Part shown: positions 28,999 through 39,195 of the stretch, piece after piece
How positions within the stretch are numbered: position 1 is the stretch's first letter
How the letters are laid out: each line of letters opens with the position of its first letter
Assembly (NCBI GenBank): GCA_020342235.1
Contig: CP073216.1
Location: 1,488,001 to 1,552,000 of the forward strand
Reading direction: 5' to 3'
Origin: Saccharomycopsis phalli
Taxonomy: Eukaryota; Ascomycota; Saccharomycetes; Ascoideales; Saccharomycopsidaceae
DNA length: 64,000 nucleotides
Program-made: the position numbers and the translations under genes
Notes under the pieces: model-generated
What the model was told of the DNA's origin: nothing
The model's database searches: none
What the model saw: only the letters and a program-made list of their open reading frames with translations

Positions 28999-31900
28999 TC
29001 AACTTTCATCTACTACCAAACCATTTTTGACACAATCGTTACATTGCAAGTACCAAGCAATGTCCTCAAAATGATAAAACTCCTTTGGATCAAGTCCGCC
29101 GATACCATTTTCTAAAATATCCATGACCATTATCAAATCCAACGAATCACCACTATTAAAGATCCCCTGTTTCAAAACAAGCGTCATATTTAAAGAATAG
29201 TCTCGTTCCAACCCGGTTGGAAATAATCTATCCTGGAACTTTGCCAACTCAAAATTCCCTTGCTTTTGCGCAACCTTGCCCATTTTTAGTTTCCGGCTAT
29301 ACTCTTTGAAATTTGTATTTCCTTGAATCGCGTTCCAAAACTCAACAAAGCTCTTGTTGAGAAACGTGCCTCCAAACTTTAACATTGTGGAAATCACGCC
29401 GAGGGCTGCGATATTGACCCTAATATCTTCTTCTAGACACGCAGAAAGGACAAACTCCCAAAATTGGAATAGTAAAGTGTATAATTCTGACAATTGTGTA
29501 GCAAGAATAGGGAAAATCAGTCGAAGCATATGAAATATCTGCATCCTAACTTGGAACGAAGGATATTGGATAAAACGGAGACAATACGACGCGATTCGTT
29601 GAATAAGAAGGTAGGTATGCTGGGGAATATGGGAATCATAAAGAAATACAGCATCCCCTTGATCCTTTTCTTTGACTTCAACAGTCTCATCGTCGCTATC
29701 AACATCGTCCACTTCTGTTGATTTGGCATTTTCAAAGTTTGGAACCTGTCTGTTGTTCTTGTCCAACAAACTCAACAATGCCCGTCGGTTTTTCATACCC
29801 CATGGCTTTGATCGCTCCTCAATCTCTTCTTGGTGCTTTTTAAACACATTTTCCTCAAAGTCATATCCCTTCAAGTATGTGTCCCTGACTGTGCTGAGAA
29901 TCTCGTTGAGTGCAACAAAAATCCCATTTGAAAGCCCAGAATACCCATGGAACATATCTAGCAACACAAAGCTCGAGTCCACTACGTCTCCAAGATTCTC
30001 TATAATCTCCGAACCACCAATTTGCACAAGAACATTGAGAACCCTTAACGTATCAGGGCCCATTGTCTGGTTCACAAGCTTCAAGTTTAAGCTGTCCAAA
30101 AGATAATCTGCGTTTGATAGAATGACAGAGCTCACCGACGAATCATATACATTTTTTGCAATCAGAGTCATGGCATTTTGCGCATGGACTCGAAGTGTTG
30201 GTGAATCTGAAGCAAGACTCTCAACAACAAGGTATAAACTGTCAATAAGCTCCGATTTGAACGATCCACCAAACACAGAAGATGCTACCGATACCATATC
30301 TAGTGCTATTGCTCCTATGAGATTGCCAGTAGCGGAAGAAGTATCATCCACTGCTAAGATCAAATCTTGTGCCAACTCCACACCCGATAAAATGCAATCT
30401 GCCATTTCAACTGATTCGTCAAAGGAACCAGAAATTTCCTCCGTGTCATCGAAATTAATATATTGCTCCATGTTTTCCTCGTCAATTTCGCGGATTTTAC
30501 TAGTGCCACTGATTATACAACTACAAACCCATAAATTCACAGCCTTGTTGATTCCCGAGTTTCCCTGGTTCATCAACAAGCTTTCCACAACCGTCGGTGC
30601 ATATTTAGACCGGCCCAAAGCTCGTAATAGCAGCCTCAACCCGTCTTCTACTTGGAAATCCAAGAAATCGAAAAGGGCAAGTTCTTTGGTGGAAAACTCT
30701 GCGAATTTAGATACATTCACATTACTCTGAGAAACAAGGGCACCATGGTCAACTTTTGAGGACCCATATCCTGGAAAGACTGGAGTTTTTTCGACTTTAA
30801 ATCCCTTGATCTTGTGAGACCTGTCGCGTGTCATGTGGGTATTTTGAAGAACCACAAGTTCTGAGACGATTGTATCTACTAGCAGCAATAGAAATGGCTC
30901 CTCTTTATAAGAATTCATCAACAACCCCACCGAATATTGAATTTTCCGTATATCTTTATTAGCCTCGTTGGAATCAACGGAATTCAACAGGGACCGAATC
31001 GACTCGATAAACCGCTTCAAGGCTTCTGTCAACCGGCCGTTGATGAACGTAGTGAGTTCGAGCGGATCAGAGACGTTGTCTGAGCCCTTTATTTCTAGAA
31101 TAGTGTCTAGAAATTCGTCGCTTAGTTTCAAGCTGAGCACCTTGTTGCACCTGGTTAACATTTCTTGACAGAATGAATAGGTCACTGGTTTTAGTTTATC
31201 ATAAGATTTGATTCGGTTGAGAAACCGAGGAATGAACTCCTGCAAGTTTTTATTCATGTTATTTACCCATTCCAGTGTCCTCACCTCGTCACACTGCACT
31301 TGACCACTTGTGTCTTGTACTTTGAATTTAGTTATACTAGACTTTGTACTATCAGGAGGATCTTTTACTTCAAAGTCCAGATTCTGTAGCAAACACACCA
31401 ACAATTGGGTGAGAAACCTCACTACTCGTTCGACAAGGCCAGCCTTTCTTTTCCCTTCGATGATAAACTTCATTAGTTTCGAAATGATTCCTGGGGCTAC
31501 CATGGTCACCAATTTCTTGTCTGAAACCACACCAAAGATGATTGTATCAAGGCAATCGACGGAGATCTCTGGCACTTCAGGGTCCTGATTTGTGGTGATT
31601 ATGCCTAGTAAATGGCTGATAAAATGCGCCACTGCATTTTGGTGCTCATTAAAAAACTCCCTCTGCTTTCCATGGACTATAATCATCTGAAACAAAGCCT
31701 GGGCGCAATGGACTGCTGCATGTTGCAATCCACTTGATTGGGTCAAGACAAGGTCTTTTTGGACGTGACCCTTGCGATTTGTGATTGAGTAGGCGATCAA
31801 AGGCATGAGCAGCACCAAATCCTGTCGATAAACTGCGCTCCAGCATTGTCTAATCAACGTATCTATTATGGAAAACAGGTACTCTAGAGTACCGTCACTG

Positions 31901-32169
31901 ACGTTTGGGAGAACAAAAACTCCTGATATGGTAAAGTAGACGTATTCAGCAACCTCCAGGCCAATTGGGACGTGGCTGGGCTCGGGCATATGATAGTAAT
32001 TTGTATTAATCTGCTGGAGGCCATCTTTAAGTCCATGGTCCAAATCACGCAATAATTGGGTTAGAAGCACGCCTTTTTCCGGGCCAGAGGAGTTTGTCGA
32101 TAATAACGAGGTCACCCGTATACAGTATGGCTTGATGAGCTGGGCCAATTGATTATTGGCGGCGTTCAT
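28999..32169 (-). CDS. TTI1: Tti1-like HEAT-repeat protein (TTT complex)
   Basis: A 1056-residue, all-helical protein, about the size of yeast Tti1. Tti1, Tti2 and Tel2 form the TTT co-chaperone that stabilises PI3K-like kinases (Mec1, Tel1, Tor). The N-terminus (LKPYCIRVTSLLS..., GLEVAEYVYFTISGVF..., WSAVYRQDLVLLMPLI) fits the Tti1 N-terminal pattern. So do the FGVVSDKKLVTMVAPGIISK and KAGLVERVVRFLTQLLV block and the C-terminal HEAT region with FRVQMQIFH-like helices and DIRVNIAALGVISTMLKFGG. Acidic low-complexity linkers lie near residue 820. The single ATG at 32169 is used. No catalytic motif is expected. The call is by overall pattern, so another HEAT protein is possible. Confidence 0.7.
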   Translation of the reverse strand: MNAANNQLAQLIKPYCIRVTSLLSTNSSGPEKGVLLTQLLRDLDHGLKDGLQQINTNYYHMPEPSHVPIGLEVAEYVYFTISGVFVLPNVSDGTLEYLFSIIDTLIRQCWSAVYRQDLVLLMPLIAYSITNRKGHVQKDLVLTQSSGLQHAAVHCAQALFQMIIVHGKQREFFNEHQNAVAHFISHLLGIITTNQDPEVPEISVDCLDTIIFGVVSDKKLVTMVAPGIISKLMKFIIEGKRKAGLVERVVRFLTQLLVCLLQNLDFEVKDPPDSTKSSITKFKVQDTSGQVQCDEVRTLEWVNNMNKNLQEFIPRFLNRIKSYDKLKPVTYSFCQEMLTRCNKVLSLKLSDEFLDTILEIKGSDNVSDPLELTTFINGRLTEALKRFIESIRSLLNSVDSNEANKDIRKIQYSVGLLMNSYKEEPFLLLLVDTIVSELVVLQNTHMTRDRSHKIKGFKVEKTPVFPGYGSSKVDHGALVSQSNVNVSKFAEFSTKELALFDFLDFQVEDGLRLLLRALGRSKYAPTVVESLLMNQGNSGINKAVNLWVCSCIISGTSKIREIDEENMEQYINFDDTEEISGSFDESVEMADCILSGVELAQDLILAVDDTSSATGNLIGAIALDMVSVASSVFGGSFKSELIDSLYLVVESLASDSPTLRVHAQNAMTLIAKNVYDSSVSSVILSNADYLLDSLNLKLVNQTMGPDTLRVLNVLVQIGGSEIIENLGDVVDSSFVLLDMFHGYSGLSNGIFVALNEILSTVRDTYLKGYDFEENVFKKHQEEIEERSKPWGMKNRRALLSLLDKNNRQVPNFENAKSTEVDDVDSDDETVEVKEKDQGDAVFLYDSHIPQHTYLLIQRIASYCLRFIQYPSFQVRMQIFHMLRLIFPILATQLSELYTLLFQFWEFVLSACLEEDIRVNIAALGVISTMLKFGGTFLNKSFVEFWNAIQGNTNFKEYSRKLKMGKVAQKQGNFELAKFQDRLFPTGLERDYSLNMTLVLKQGIFNSGDSLDLIMVMDILENGIGGLDPKEFYHFEDIAWYLQCNDCVKNGLVVDES

Positions 32170-32204
32170 TGAGTGACGGAAAGTGAGGGCAATTTGATGC
32201 GTGT

Positions 32205-32280
32205 GAGTAGTAATTGGGTGTGTGTAGTAATTGGGTGTGAGTAGTAATTGGGTGCGTGTAGTAATTGGGTGCGTGCACTT
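32205..32280. repeat. About 17-20 bp tandem repeat upstream of TTI1
   Basis: Four units of GTGTGTAGTAATTGGGTG with minor changes. The repeat begins only about 35 bp upstream of the TTI1 start codon, so it may lie in the promoter or 5' leader. Confidence 0.85.
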
Positions 32281-32739
32281 AGCATGAGGAACGATTGGAA
32301 ACCTGATGCGGTACCTGAGTGCTGTTAGTATACCGGTTGTTTATTAAGATTTGGGGCAATTAATCTAGAGTATGCTAGAGAAGAGTGGTTATAGTGGTAC
32401 AATGGAATTGAATGTATCATCGGCATTAACAAGATTGGTTTATACCAAGATTTTGGGTACGACAAAGTGAGTAGATTGAGGAAGTTTTCATATTAGACTA
32501 GTTGAAGATTGACTCTAACGGAATGGACGAGGAAGATGGATTGTGAGTACGGGATGAAGAAGTAAAAGTGGAAGGAAAGGTAAGAAATGTAAGAAGAGGA
32601 AAGAAAGATAAGAAGAGGAAACAAGAGGTGAGAAGAAGAGGTATAAAGTAAGACGTAAGTAGACGTAAGTACAATGTAAGTAATTAAAAAGAGAATACAC
32701 CTATTGACTCATTCTGGGTAATCTAGGCCCATATCAATG

Positions 32740-33345
32740 GTATGGTCTAGCCCAGTCAATTTCCTTTTACGGTTTGATTGTCTTTTCATGACTATTGGAG
32801 ACTCGAGCATTTTCCTGATCCAAACGTTGTCTCCAGGTATGGTCCAGCAGTCTATCTTCCTTACAAAGAGGATGAGTCTTTTCCAAGTAAGAGGTGAGAA
32901 AGAGATATGATAGTGCCGTGATTACTAAAGATTACTGTCGTGGTTAACCACTGCAGAATAGTTTGCCTAAGCAATGTCGACGTCAGTGAAATAACACGGA
33001 CCTATTACATTGATTAGACTGGGTATTTCTCCATTGTTGGAGAATGTCGTGACGTCTGAGGCCATGGGATATGACAAAGAAAACAAAGTTTCAAGGAGAG
33101 CAATAAAGACCTTTACCATGATCAGGACATGAGAAAACAAGGTGTTGTGGAGAGGAAATGGACTTGGTTAGACCATTTCGCGAGAGCCAAACAGACGGTA
33201 AGGAGAATTTTAGGTTAGCCCTTTTCTTTTTCATTACAGGATTACTTACCGTATAATAATGGGGTTTATTCAAGGCTATAGCTAGCTAGCCTCCCAGGGA
33301 GGTTTATTCTTTGTCAAAAGAGCTCTACAAAAGAGGTTAACTTGG
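32740..33345. mobile_element. Cluster of degraded LTR-like pieces (families A and B)
   Basis: Family A in plus orientation occurs at 32740-32905 (GGTCTAGCCCAGTCAATTTC, GATGAGTCTTTTCCAAGTA). Family A in minus orientation occurs at 33070-33180 (GGAAATGGACTTGGTTAGAC, TTCAAGGAGAGCAATAAAGA). A family B tail in minus orientation lies at about 33264-33345 (CAAGGCTATAGCTAGCTAGC, CTCCCAGGGAGGTTTA). Confidence 0.45.
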
Positions 33346-33429
33346 ACAATTCAGCTAGATTTGTCTAGAAGAGCCCAATCCGGTTATCCAGAACCAGAAA
33401 GGTACAAAATAAATGATTCAATATAGTAT

Positions 33430-34060
33430 TTATGTGGTTCAACAATGGTAACTTGGTCCCGCCTCCAGATGCTCAAGAAAATGGCCTCAGACGCGGCTAT
33501 CAAAGAGTGGCAGGAAATGGTCACCTCAACCAGTGACTCACTTCCAAACCACTATAGGAACGCACGCAAAATCAACACCAGTTCGTTCAAAGTACACCGA
33601 GACAAAACCAAGCTCCTCCTTATGGAAGCGCTTGCAGGCTCCAAGGCAATCCACAGTCTGGCATCACAACTACTAGGTGGAAAGAGCCTCGCAGACGGCT
33701 CGTTGCTCAAACTATTTGGCAACGATGACCAAAGTGCAAAAGATGTGGGATTCACTCCGTTCCATCATACATGACCTCCGATGTCCAGAGCTCTTGGAAG
33801 CTCGAATTCTATTGCTCATTGATGACATGGTAGATTCCACTCAGGGCATACGCAATACGTGAAAAATGTTTGCCAATCAGTCTACAAGCTTGTATAGTTT
33901 CATCAGAACGTGTGGAACGCGATTCTCCAGCACATGTTGAGATTGTGTGGTCTAACTTGAACAAGGGCACCAGGCTTCTTACACGACCAATGCAAGTACC
34001 ATGTATCAACAATACAACAGCTTCCATTGAAGTTTCAATCCAAAGGAGCCAAATGAAGGT
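33430..34060 (+). pseudogene. Frame-broken gag-like gene
   Basis: A first frame (33445-33774) encodes a helical segment with AAIKEWQEMV and KTKLLLMEALAGSKAIHSLA. A second frame carries on with KMWDSLRSIIHDLRCPELLE and LLLIDDMVDSTQGIRNT, then stops and further breaks. The second part matches 10437-10660 (opposite strand). The first resembles a minus-strand piece at 37566-37840 (KEWQKLV, LLQAEVLAG). Together these read as a decayed Ty1/copia-type gag. No intact gene remains. Confidence 0.45.
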
Positions 34061-34219
34061 TGACGGGGTTTTCTTTAATAGCAATGGTGCCTGATGTTCC
34101 TGAGTGAGGATATATTTGTCGAATAACGTAATGCCGGAGACGATATATAGTTGAATACAAAAATAAATATTATAACAATGACATCTTGAGACGATTGAGA
34201 TTGTGAGGTTTGACGGAAG

Positions 34220-34565
34220 TAAGAGATATGAGGTGAGAAAAGTAAAGAAAAAGAAAGTGAATGTATAAAGTGAAAGTATAAAGTGAAAAGTACAAGAAGT
34301 GAGAGATATGAAGTGAGAGATATGAAGTGAGAGATATGAAGTGAGAGAAGAAGAAAGAGGTGAGGGTATAAAGCAAGAGGCAAAGTAAGAAGTGAGGGTA
34401 TAAGTTAAGAGGTAGGAAGGTAGGTAAGAGGTAGGTATATGTAGATAGGTATATGTAGGTAGGTATGAGATAGATAGGTAAGAGGTAGGTATATGTAGAT
34501 GGTATATGGTATATGTAAATGGTTGTAGATGGTTGTAGATGGTTGTAGATGGTATATGTAGGTAG
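34220..34565. repeat. Purine-rich and GTAGATGG-type tandem repeats upstream of MKK1
   Basis: Units of GAGAGATATGAAGT (about 34300-34345), then GTAGGTATATGTAGATAG variants and GGTTGTAGAT units up to 34550. It ends about 70 bp before the MKK1 start, so it could affect that promoter. Confidence 0.8.
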
Positions 34566-34590
34566 ACAGAATGTAGAGCGGCGCAGCTCC

Positions 34591-34596
34591 CACGTG
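34591..34596. promoter_or_regulatory. CACGTG element upstream of MKK1
   Basis: CACGTGAC lies 39 bp upstream of the MKK1 ATG. Confidence 0.45.
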
Positions 34597-34634
34597 ACCC
34601 GATCTACTAGATTCAACATTTGTTTCCAACCACC

Positions 34635-36053
34635 ATGTACCGGCCTCCTTACCTCAACAACCGGAAGAACAACACGAAATCGCCGCGGTTGAAACTCAAC
34701 ACCAGCGTCGTGGGCGGACTCCGGCCGAAGCTTGCCATGCAGGAAGTGTCCGAGTCGAGCGCGAGCGTCAGCGACGACGCGGGAAGCACCGAAGAAGGTG
34801 GCGTGATGAAGCCGGGGCAACGGCAGCTGATCAGCCGGCTGATCTCGACGGCATATTCGCCGACGCCGTCCAGCTCGTCGAACGGCGAGCCGAGCCCAAG
34901 TATATTCTCGCATGCGATTTTGGAGGAGATTGGGCACAGTGGGCCGGGTGAGGACGCGGAGGTTGCTGCGCGGCTGCAGCGGCACACTGTGGACGGGCAC
35001 GAGCTCGGGGCGCAGCTCCAGGGGATGACGTTGGAGCCGCGGGCCGGCGGGCTCGGGGTGCCGCGGCTCCGCAGGGGCTACTCCAAGAGCATGCAGTTTG
35101 TCATTGACAAGTCGTTCAACGACTTAGAGGAGGAGGACTGGAAGAAGCTCTTTATGCGGAACGAGATCGAGGAACTAGCGATTCTCGGGGAAGGCGCGGG
35201 CGGGTGTGTGTCCAAGTGCCAGTTGAAGGAGCACGGCACGATCTTTGCGCTCAAGACCATCACCGCGAACCCAAACCCGGAGTTCCAGAAGCAGATTCTC
35301 CGGGAGTTGAAGTTTAACAAGAGCTGCGACAGCCAGTACATTGTCAAGTACTTTGGCACGTTTCTCGACGAGAACAACAGCCGCATGTGCATTGCCATGG
35401 AGTACATGGGCGGCCGCTCGTTGGACGCAATGTACAAGCGCGTCAAGAGCATGGGCGGCCGCATCGGAGAAAAGGTCTTGGGCAAAGTCGCCGAAAGCGT
35501 GCTCCGCGGCTTGTCGTACCTCCACAGCAAGAAGATCATCCACCGCGACATCAAGCCGCAGAACATCTTGTTGAACGACGCAGGCGAAGTCAAGTTGTGC
35601 GACTTTGGCGTCTCGGGCAACGTCATCAACTCCTTGGCGCTGACCTTCACCGGCACATCCTACTACATGGCGCCTGAGCGCATCAAGGGCGAGTCCTATA
35701 CCGTCACCCTGGACGTGTGGTCCTTGGGCTTGACGTTGTTGGAGGTTTCCCAGGGCAGGTTCCCGTACAACAAGGGGGAACTCGACGGCGACAAGACCGT
35801 GGTGCTTGGGCCTATTGAGTTGTTGACTGCGATTCTCACGTTTACACCCGAGTTGAAGGATGAGCCGGAGAAGAGTATCAAGTGGTCCAAGAGTTTCCGC
35901 TCGTTTATTGAGTATTGTTTGATTCGCGATCCCAAGAGCAGGGCGTCGCCTCGGCAGATGTTGGATCATCCGTGGATACTTGGGCAGATGAAGAAGACGG
36001 TTCGGATGGATAGGTTTGTGCAGGAGTGTTGGAAGGAGACGATGGAGACGTGA
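34635..36053 (+). CDS. MKK1: Cell-wall-integrity MAP kinase kinase Mkk1/Mkk2
   Basis: A 472-residue dual-specificity kinase of the MAPKK family; in yeasts Mkk1/2 is activated by Bck1 and phosphorylates Slt2/Mpk1. A Ser-rich N-terminal regulatory region covers about 1-170. The kinase domain runs about 180-445: GEGAGGCVSK (glycine loop), FALKTI (ATP Lys), IAMEYMGGRSLDAMYK, HRDIKPQN (catalytic loop), LCDFGVSG, the activation-loop Ser and Thr in NSLALTFTGTSYY, and APERIKGESYTVTLDVWSLG. GGRIGEKVLGKVAESVLRGL is close to yeast Mkk1/2, separating it from Pbs2 and Ste7. All catalytic residues are present. The frame opens at a TTG (34620); the ATG at 34635 is used. The first part of the gene is unusually GC-rich for this window. 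Confidence 0.95.
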   Translation: MYRPPYLNNRKNNTKSPRLKLNTSVVGGLRPKLAMQEVSESSASVSDDAGSTEEGGVMKPGQRQLISRLISTAYSPTPSSSSNGEPSPSIFSHAILEEIGHSGPGEDAEVAARLQRHTVDGHELGAQLQGMTLEPRAGGLGVPRLRRGYSKSMQFVIDKSFNDLEEEDWKKLFMRNEIEELAILGEGAGGCVSKCQLKEHGTIFALKTITANPNPEFQKQILRELKFNKSCDSQYIVKYFGTFLDENNSRMCIAMEYMGGRSLDAMYKRVKSMGGRIGEKVLGKVAESVLRGLSYLHSKKIIHRDIKPQNILLNDAGEVKLCDFGVSGNVINSLALTFTGTSYYMAPERIKGESYTVTLDVWSLGLTLLEVSQGRFPYNKGELDGDKTVVLGPIELLTAILTFTPELKDEPEKSIKWSKSFRSFIEYCLIRDPKSRASPRQMLDHPWILGQMKKTVRMDRFVQECWKETMET

Positions 36054-36054
36054 G

Positions 36055-36145
36055 GGAGGAGGGGGGAGGAGGGAGGAAATTGAGGGAGGAAATTGAGGGA
36101 GGAAATTGAGGGAGGAAATTGAGGGAGGAGGGAGGAAATTGATGA
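36055..36145. repeat. 15-bp minisatellite (GGAGGAAATTGAGGG)
   Basis: About five units directly downstream of the MKK1 stop codon. Confidence 0.85.
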
Positions 36146-36881
36146 ATTGAAGGAGTATTGGAATATGGTAGTTGCCATGATACTAGAACGCGTGTAATAG
36201 AATCTTAATTAACCAGCTGTAATGAGAACAAGAATGGGCATGGCAAGTGCATGGATAATCCAGAATTAGATCCAGTTCAAATTATAAAATTGCACGTCAT
36301 TGGTGACTTGTCGCTATATTTCAACTGTTTTATTTACAATGAGACTTTTTGGTGTGTTGTAATGGTTGTGTATAGCATTGACACTAGACATTGTCATCTG
36401 ACTGGATCGCTAGACTGAATTAGTGAGAGTCTCTTACTGATTAGCAATCCTCACTTGACCATTATATCCTCCTTCTGGTCCTTGGCCTTACAATCCTTTG
36501 CCCATTTGTCTCCAATCTAGACATGCAATCTGCACCATTTTTCACCCCTTACATTTAGCATCCATACAACTTGTCAATATACACCATCCAAGGCTCAATC
36601 CTACAAACCATTTCCCATTTACCATTTAAAGAATCTTTGCAGCACAGATTCATCGTTGGTGGGCCAACATGGCAGGCCCACTATGCACAATCTCATTTGG
36701 CATCTAAACAATCCCAACCGATAACTGGAATCCTCAATGGACTCTTACCACACAGATGCTCACCTGTGTGGTTTTATAATATAACTGGTACATATATGTG
36801 CTTGACGCTTTACATAGTACCAATTGCAACGTGACAATACCAGTACATGTTTTGGTGAAAAATGAAAAACATCTATAGAAT

Positions 36882-37196
36882 GTCCACTGTAATATAGAGA
36901 TTTACTTTCAACGTCATTCTCTTTCTACTTCATGTCCATTGTAATACAGAGATTTACTTTCAACTTCATTCTCTTTCTACTTCATGTCCACTGTAATACA
37001 GAAATTTACTTTCAACTTCATCCTCTTTCTACTTCATGTCCACTGTAATACAGAAATTTACTTTCAACTTCATCCTCTTTCTACTTCATGTCCACTGTAA
37101 TACAGAAATTTACTTTCAACTTCATCCTCTTTCTACTTCATGTCCACTGTAATACAGAAATTTACTTTCAACTTCATCCTCTTTCTACTTCATGTC
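36882..37196. repeat. 52-bp tandem repeat
   Basis: Six units, each holding CACTGTAATACAGAAATTTA and TTCAACTTCATCCTCTTTCT then ACTTCATGTC. The last four are essentially identical; the first two are diverged. Confidence 0.95.
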
Positions 37197-37224
37197 CAAC
37201 TTATTCTGACCAACCTGTCACCAG

Positions 37225-37840
37225 CTTCTAGCCAAGGCCTTTTCCTTACAAAGAATACAACTCTCGTTTTCCCAGTACAATAGCCAGACTTGAATATTCA
37301 AGCAATATATTCTACCCATTTACAACTCGTATCCTGGCTACTGATTTGGCGTCGCTATGAGGCAGCGAATCTGCGCTCCAGTTATGAGACTTCTGCCTAT
37401 TGCTGCCTGAGTAAATACCTCTAAACGTGTGCATGATAGGTCATGAGATATGAGGGATAGTCGCACCTAGGGCACTTCAGATCACAATCAGAGTTGCACC
37501 GTTTCTTGATGGTGCTTGGTATCAAGACTTTTCACTTTAAAGTTGGCTGATGAGGCTACAATTTTCTATGCACCAGCCAAGACCTCAGCTTGTAAGAGTA
37601 TATTTTTTGCAGTTGTAACCACCAGCAAATCCGTTCCGCATAGAGTTCTACAATGGGCTGGAGGAGTAATCTCACCAGAACCCACTAATTTTTGCCATTC
37701 CTTGGTCATCTCGTCCTGGCTACTATAGTCATACATCAAAATATTGTCATTCATGAGCAAGAAAAGCAAAAACTGCCATTTCGTCTTTCTTTCCTCATCA
37801 TTCCAACTCGAATCCCCAGTGACATATTTTGACTAAAATA
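37225..37840. mobile_element. Decayed retroelement: family A LTR-like copy plus gag-like remnant
   Basis: A family A 3' end (CAACTCGTATCCTGGCTACT) at 37225-37345 is followed by GGCAGCGAATCTGCGCTCC and TATTGCTGCCTGAGTAA. Similar blocks occur at 50283-50345 and 50575-50635 (GGCGAATTTGTGCTCTGG, TATTGTTGCCTGAGTGA), so this is likely element-internal DNA. On the minus strand 37566-37840 encodes KWQFLLFLLMNDNILMYDY, EMTKEWQKLV and LLQAEVLAGA, a Gag-like pattern. Confidence 0.4.
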
Positions 37841-37962
37841 AACATAAAAGTTTTCTATTATAACTGCTTGCTACATATCTATCAAGGCAGTGAACATGCA
37901 AAATGTAAACATCATGACCAGCAAAAATGAAACCTCACAAAACAACTCAATCCATCCCTCCC

Positions 37963-39195
37963 TCATCTTCTTCGGAAATTCCCCCGCCGCTTCAATTTAT
38001 ACTTTACAAAATTCCGACTAACTCCACCAGCCAACTTTCTGCCACCTGTTTTCCCACCCTCCTCGGTCTTTCTTGTATATTCCCCTTCCTCCTCCGAACT
38101 GGAAACATACTCCTCCTCTGAAACTTCCCCTTCCACAGCCTTTTCCACAACTTCCTCAACCCCCTCTTTAATCTTCTCCATCTGCTTTCCAATCTCCACT
38201 TCATCGGTAATGGCTTCTTCTTCAGTAGTCCCACGACCCTTCATCTTATGTCGACGTGTCTGTCTCTTAGGTTGCTTCTTTTTAACCCAGCTTCCCTGGC
38301 CCTTCTCCAGCTCCTCCTTCTTTTGATCCTCCATCAAACTGCCCTCAAACTCGTTCCGCGTCCGCCCCATTTCCCCCATGAGATCAAACCGCGAGTCGAG
38401 CCCTTCTTCGTCATCAGCCTTTTCAATATCAAGGAGTAACTGCTGCTCCTTCAAATCCATATCTAACTCCATCTGCATCGAATCGTCGTCCTGTAAATCA
38501 GCCTGGATCTTCTGACACTCGCTGAAGATCTCGCTCAAGGACTTGCGCAACTTCTTTCGCCCTGTGATTGTCAGGTCCAAAACCACACAGGCACCTTGGC
38601 TAAAATAGCTCGGCGTCTTGGGAGACTTTCCCGGGGTTCTTCCAAACGGCTTTGCTCTTCTTACAGACTTTTGTGGCGTGCGGACGACTCGCGGATGTGT
38701 AGGCGTCGATTTGCTTGGCGACTCATCATCGCTGTGGACAGAACACTGTTGGAAATCGATCCTACGCTTGATTGACGGGGTAATAATCACGCCACTGCGA
38801 CTGGGCGAACAGTCAACGTTCTTGAGCGGCGTTGTCGCTATTTTTTTCTCTGGAGTAGCCCCCAAATCAAAGAGTCCCATGATACGTCCATTGAGCTGTG
38901 GTGTGGGCCCAATGTCGACCACAACTTTACTAGGACTCACTTCCTCGGAAATATGTACCCGTTGCTCAATATTCTGGAGCGGAGAGCTCTTTTGCGGTGT
39001 CAGAAGACCCAACTTCGTCACGCTTGGAGGCTTCAACAGTACTTTTCCACTCTTGAGCCGGTTATACTCTTTATACTTCTGCTGGACGCTGGGATTTTTC
39101 TTGATATCAGTCTTCTCCGGTCTCCGCGCATTCTCTCGGAAAAAATCATTCTCCCAGCTCTTTAAATCCTTCTTCAAAACCTCCAATCGACCCAT
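37963..39195 (-). CDS. SLD2: DNA replication initiation factor Sld2 (Drc1)
   Basis: A 410-residue protein. Residues about 4-50 match the Sld2/RecQ4 N-terminal motif (LKKDLKSWENDFF, RRPEKTDIKKNP, KYKEYNRLK). After this come many Ser/Thr-Pro sites (TPQK, SPLQ, SPSK, TPEK, TPLK, SPSR, TPGK, SPKTPSYF), as expected for a protein phosphorylated by S-phase CDK to bind Dpb11 at replication origins. The C-terminal part is highly charged and ends in a basic RNFVKYKLKRRGNFRRR tail. Length and layout fit yeast Sld2. It is divergent from ATP25; the 115-bp shared promoter has two ACGCGT boxes, consistent with G1/S expression. Confidence 0.88.
   Translation of the reverse strand: MGRLEVLKKDLKSWENDFFRENARRPEKTDIKKNPSVQQKYKEYNRLKSGKVLLKPPSVTKLGLLTPQKSSPLQNIEQRVHISEEVSPSKVVVDIGPTPQLNGRIMGLFDLGATPEKKIATTPLKNVDCSPSRSGVIITPSIKRRIDFQQCSVHSDDESPSKSTPTHPRVVRTPQKSVRRAKPFGRTPGKSPKTPSYFSQGACVVLDLTITGRKKLRKSLSEIFSECQKIQADLQDDDSMQMELDMDLKEQQLLLDIEKADDEEGLDSRFDLMGEMGRTRNEFEGSLMEDQKKEELEKGQGSWVKKKQPKRQTRRHKMKGRGTTEEEAITDEVEIGKQMEKIKEGVEEVVEKAVEGEVSEEEYVSSSEEEGEYTRKTEEGGKTGGRKLAGGVSRNFVKYKLKRRGNFRRR

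Noticed and set aside
35175-35969. 264-codon minus-strand ORF inside MKK1
   Set aside because: Shadow ORF in a GC-rich kinase gene; the plus strand has all kinase motifs.
36571-36834. 87-codon plus-strand ORF downstream of MKK1
   Set aside because: Starts only at a TTG and resembles nothing known.
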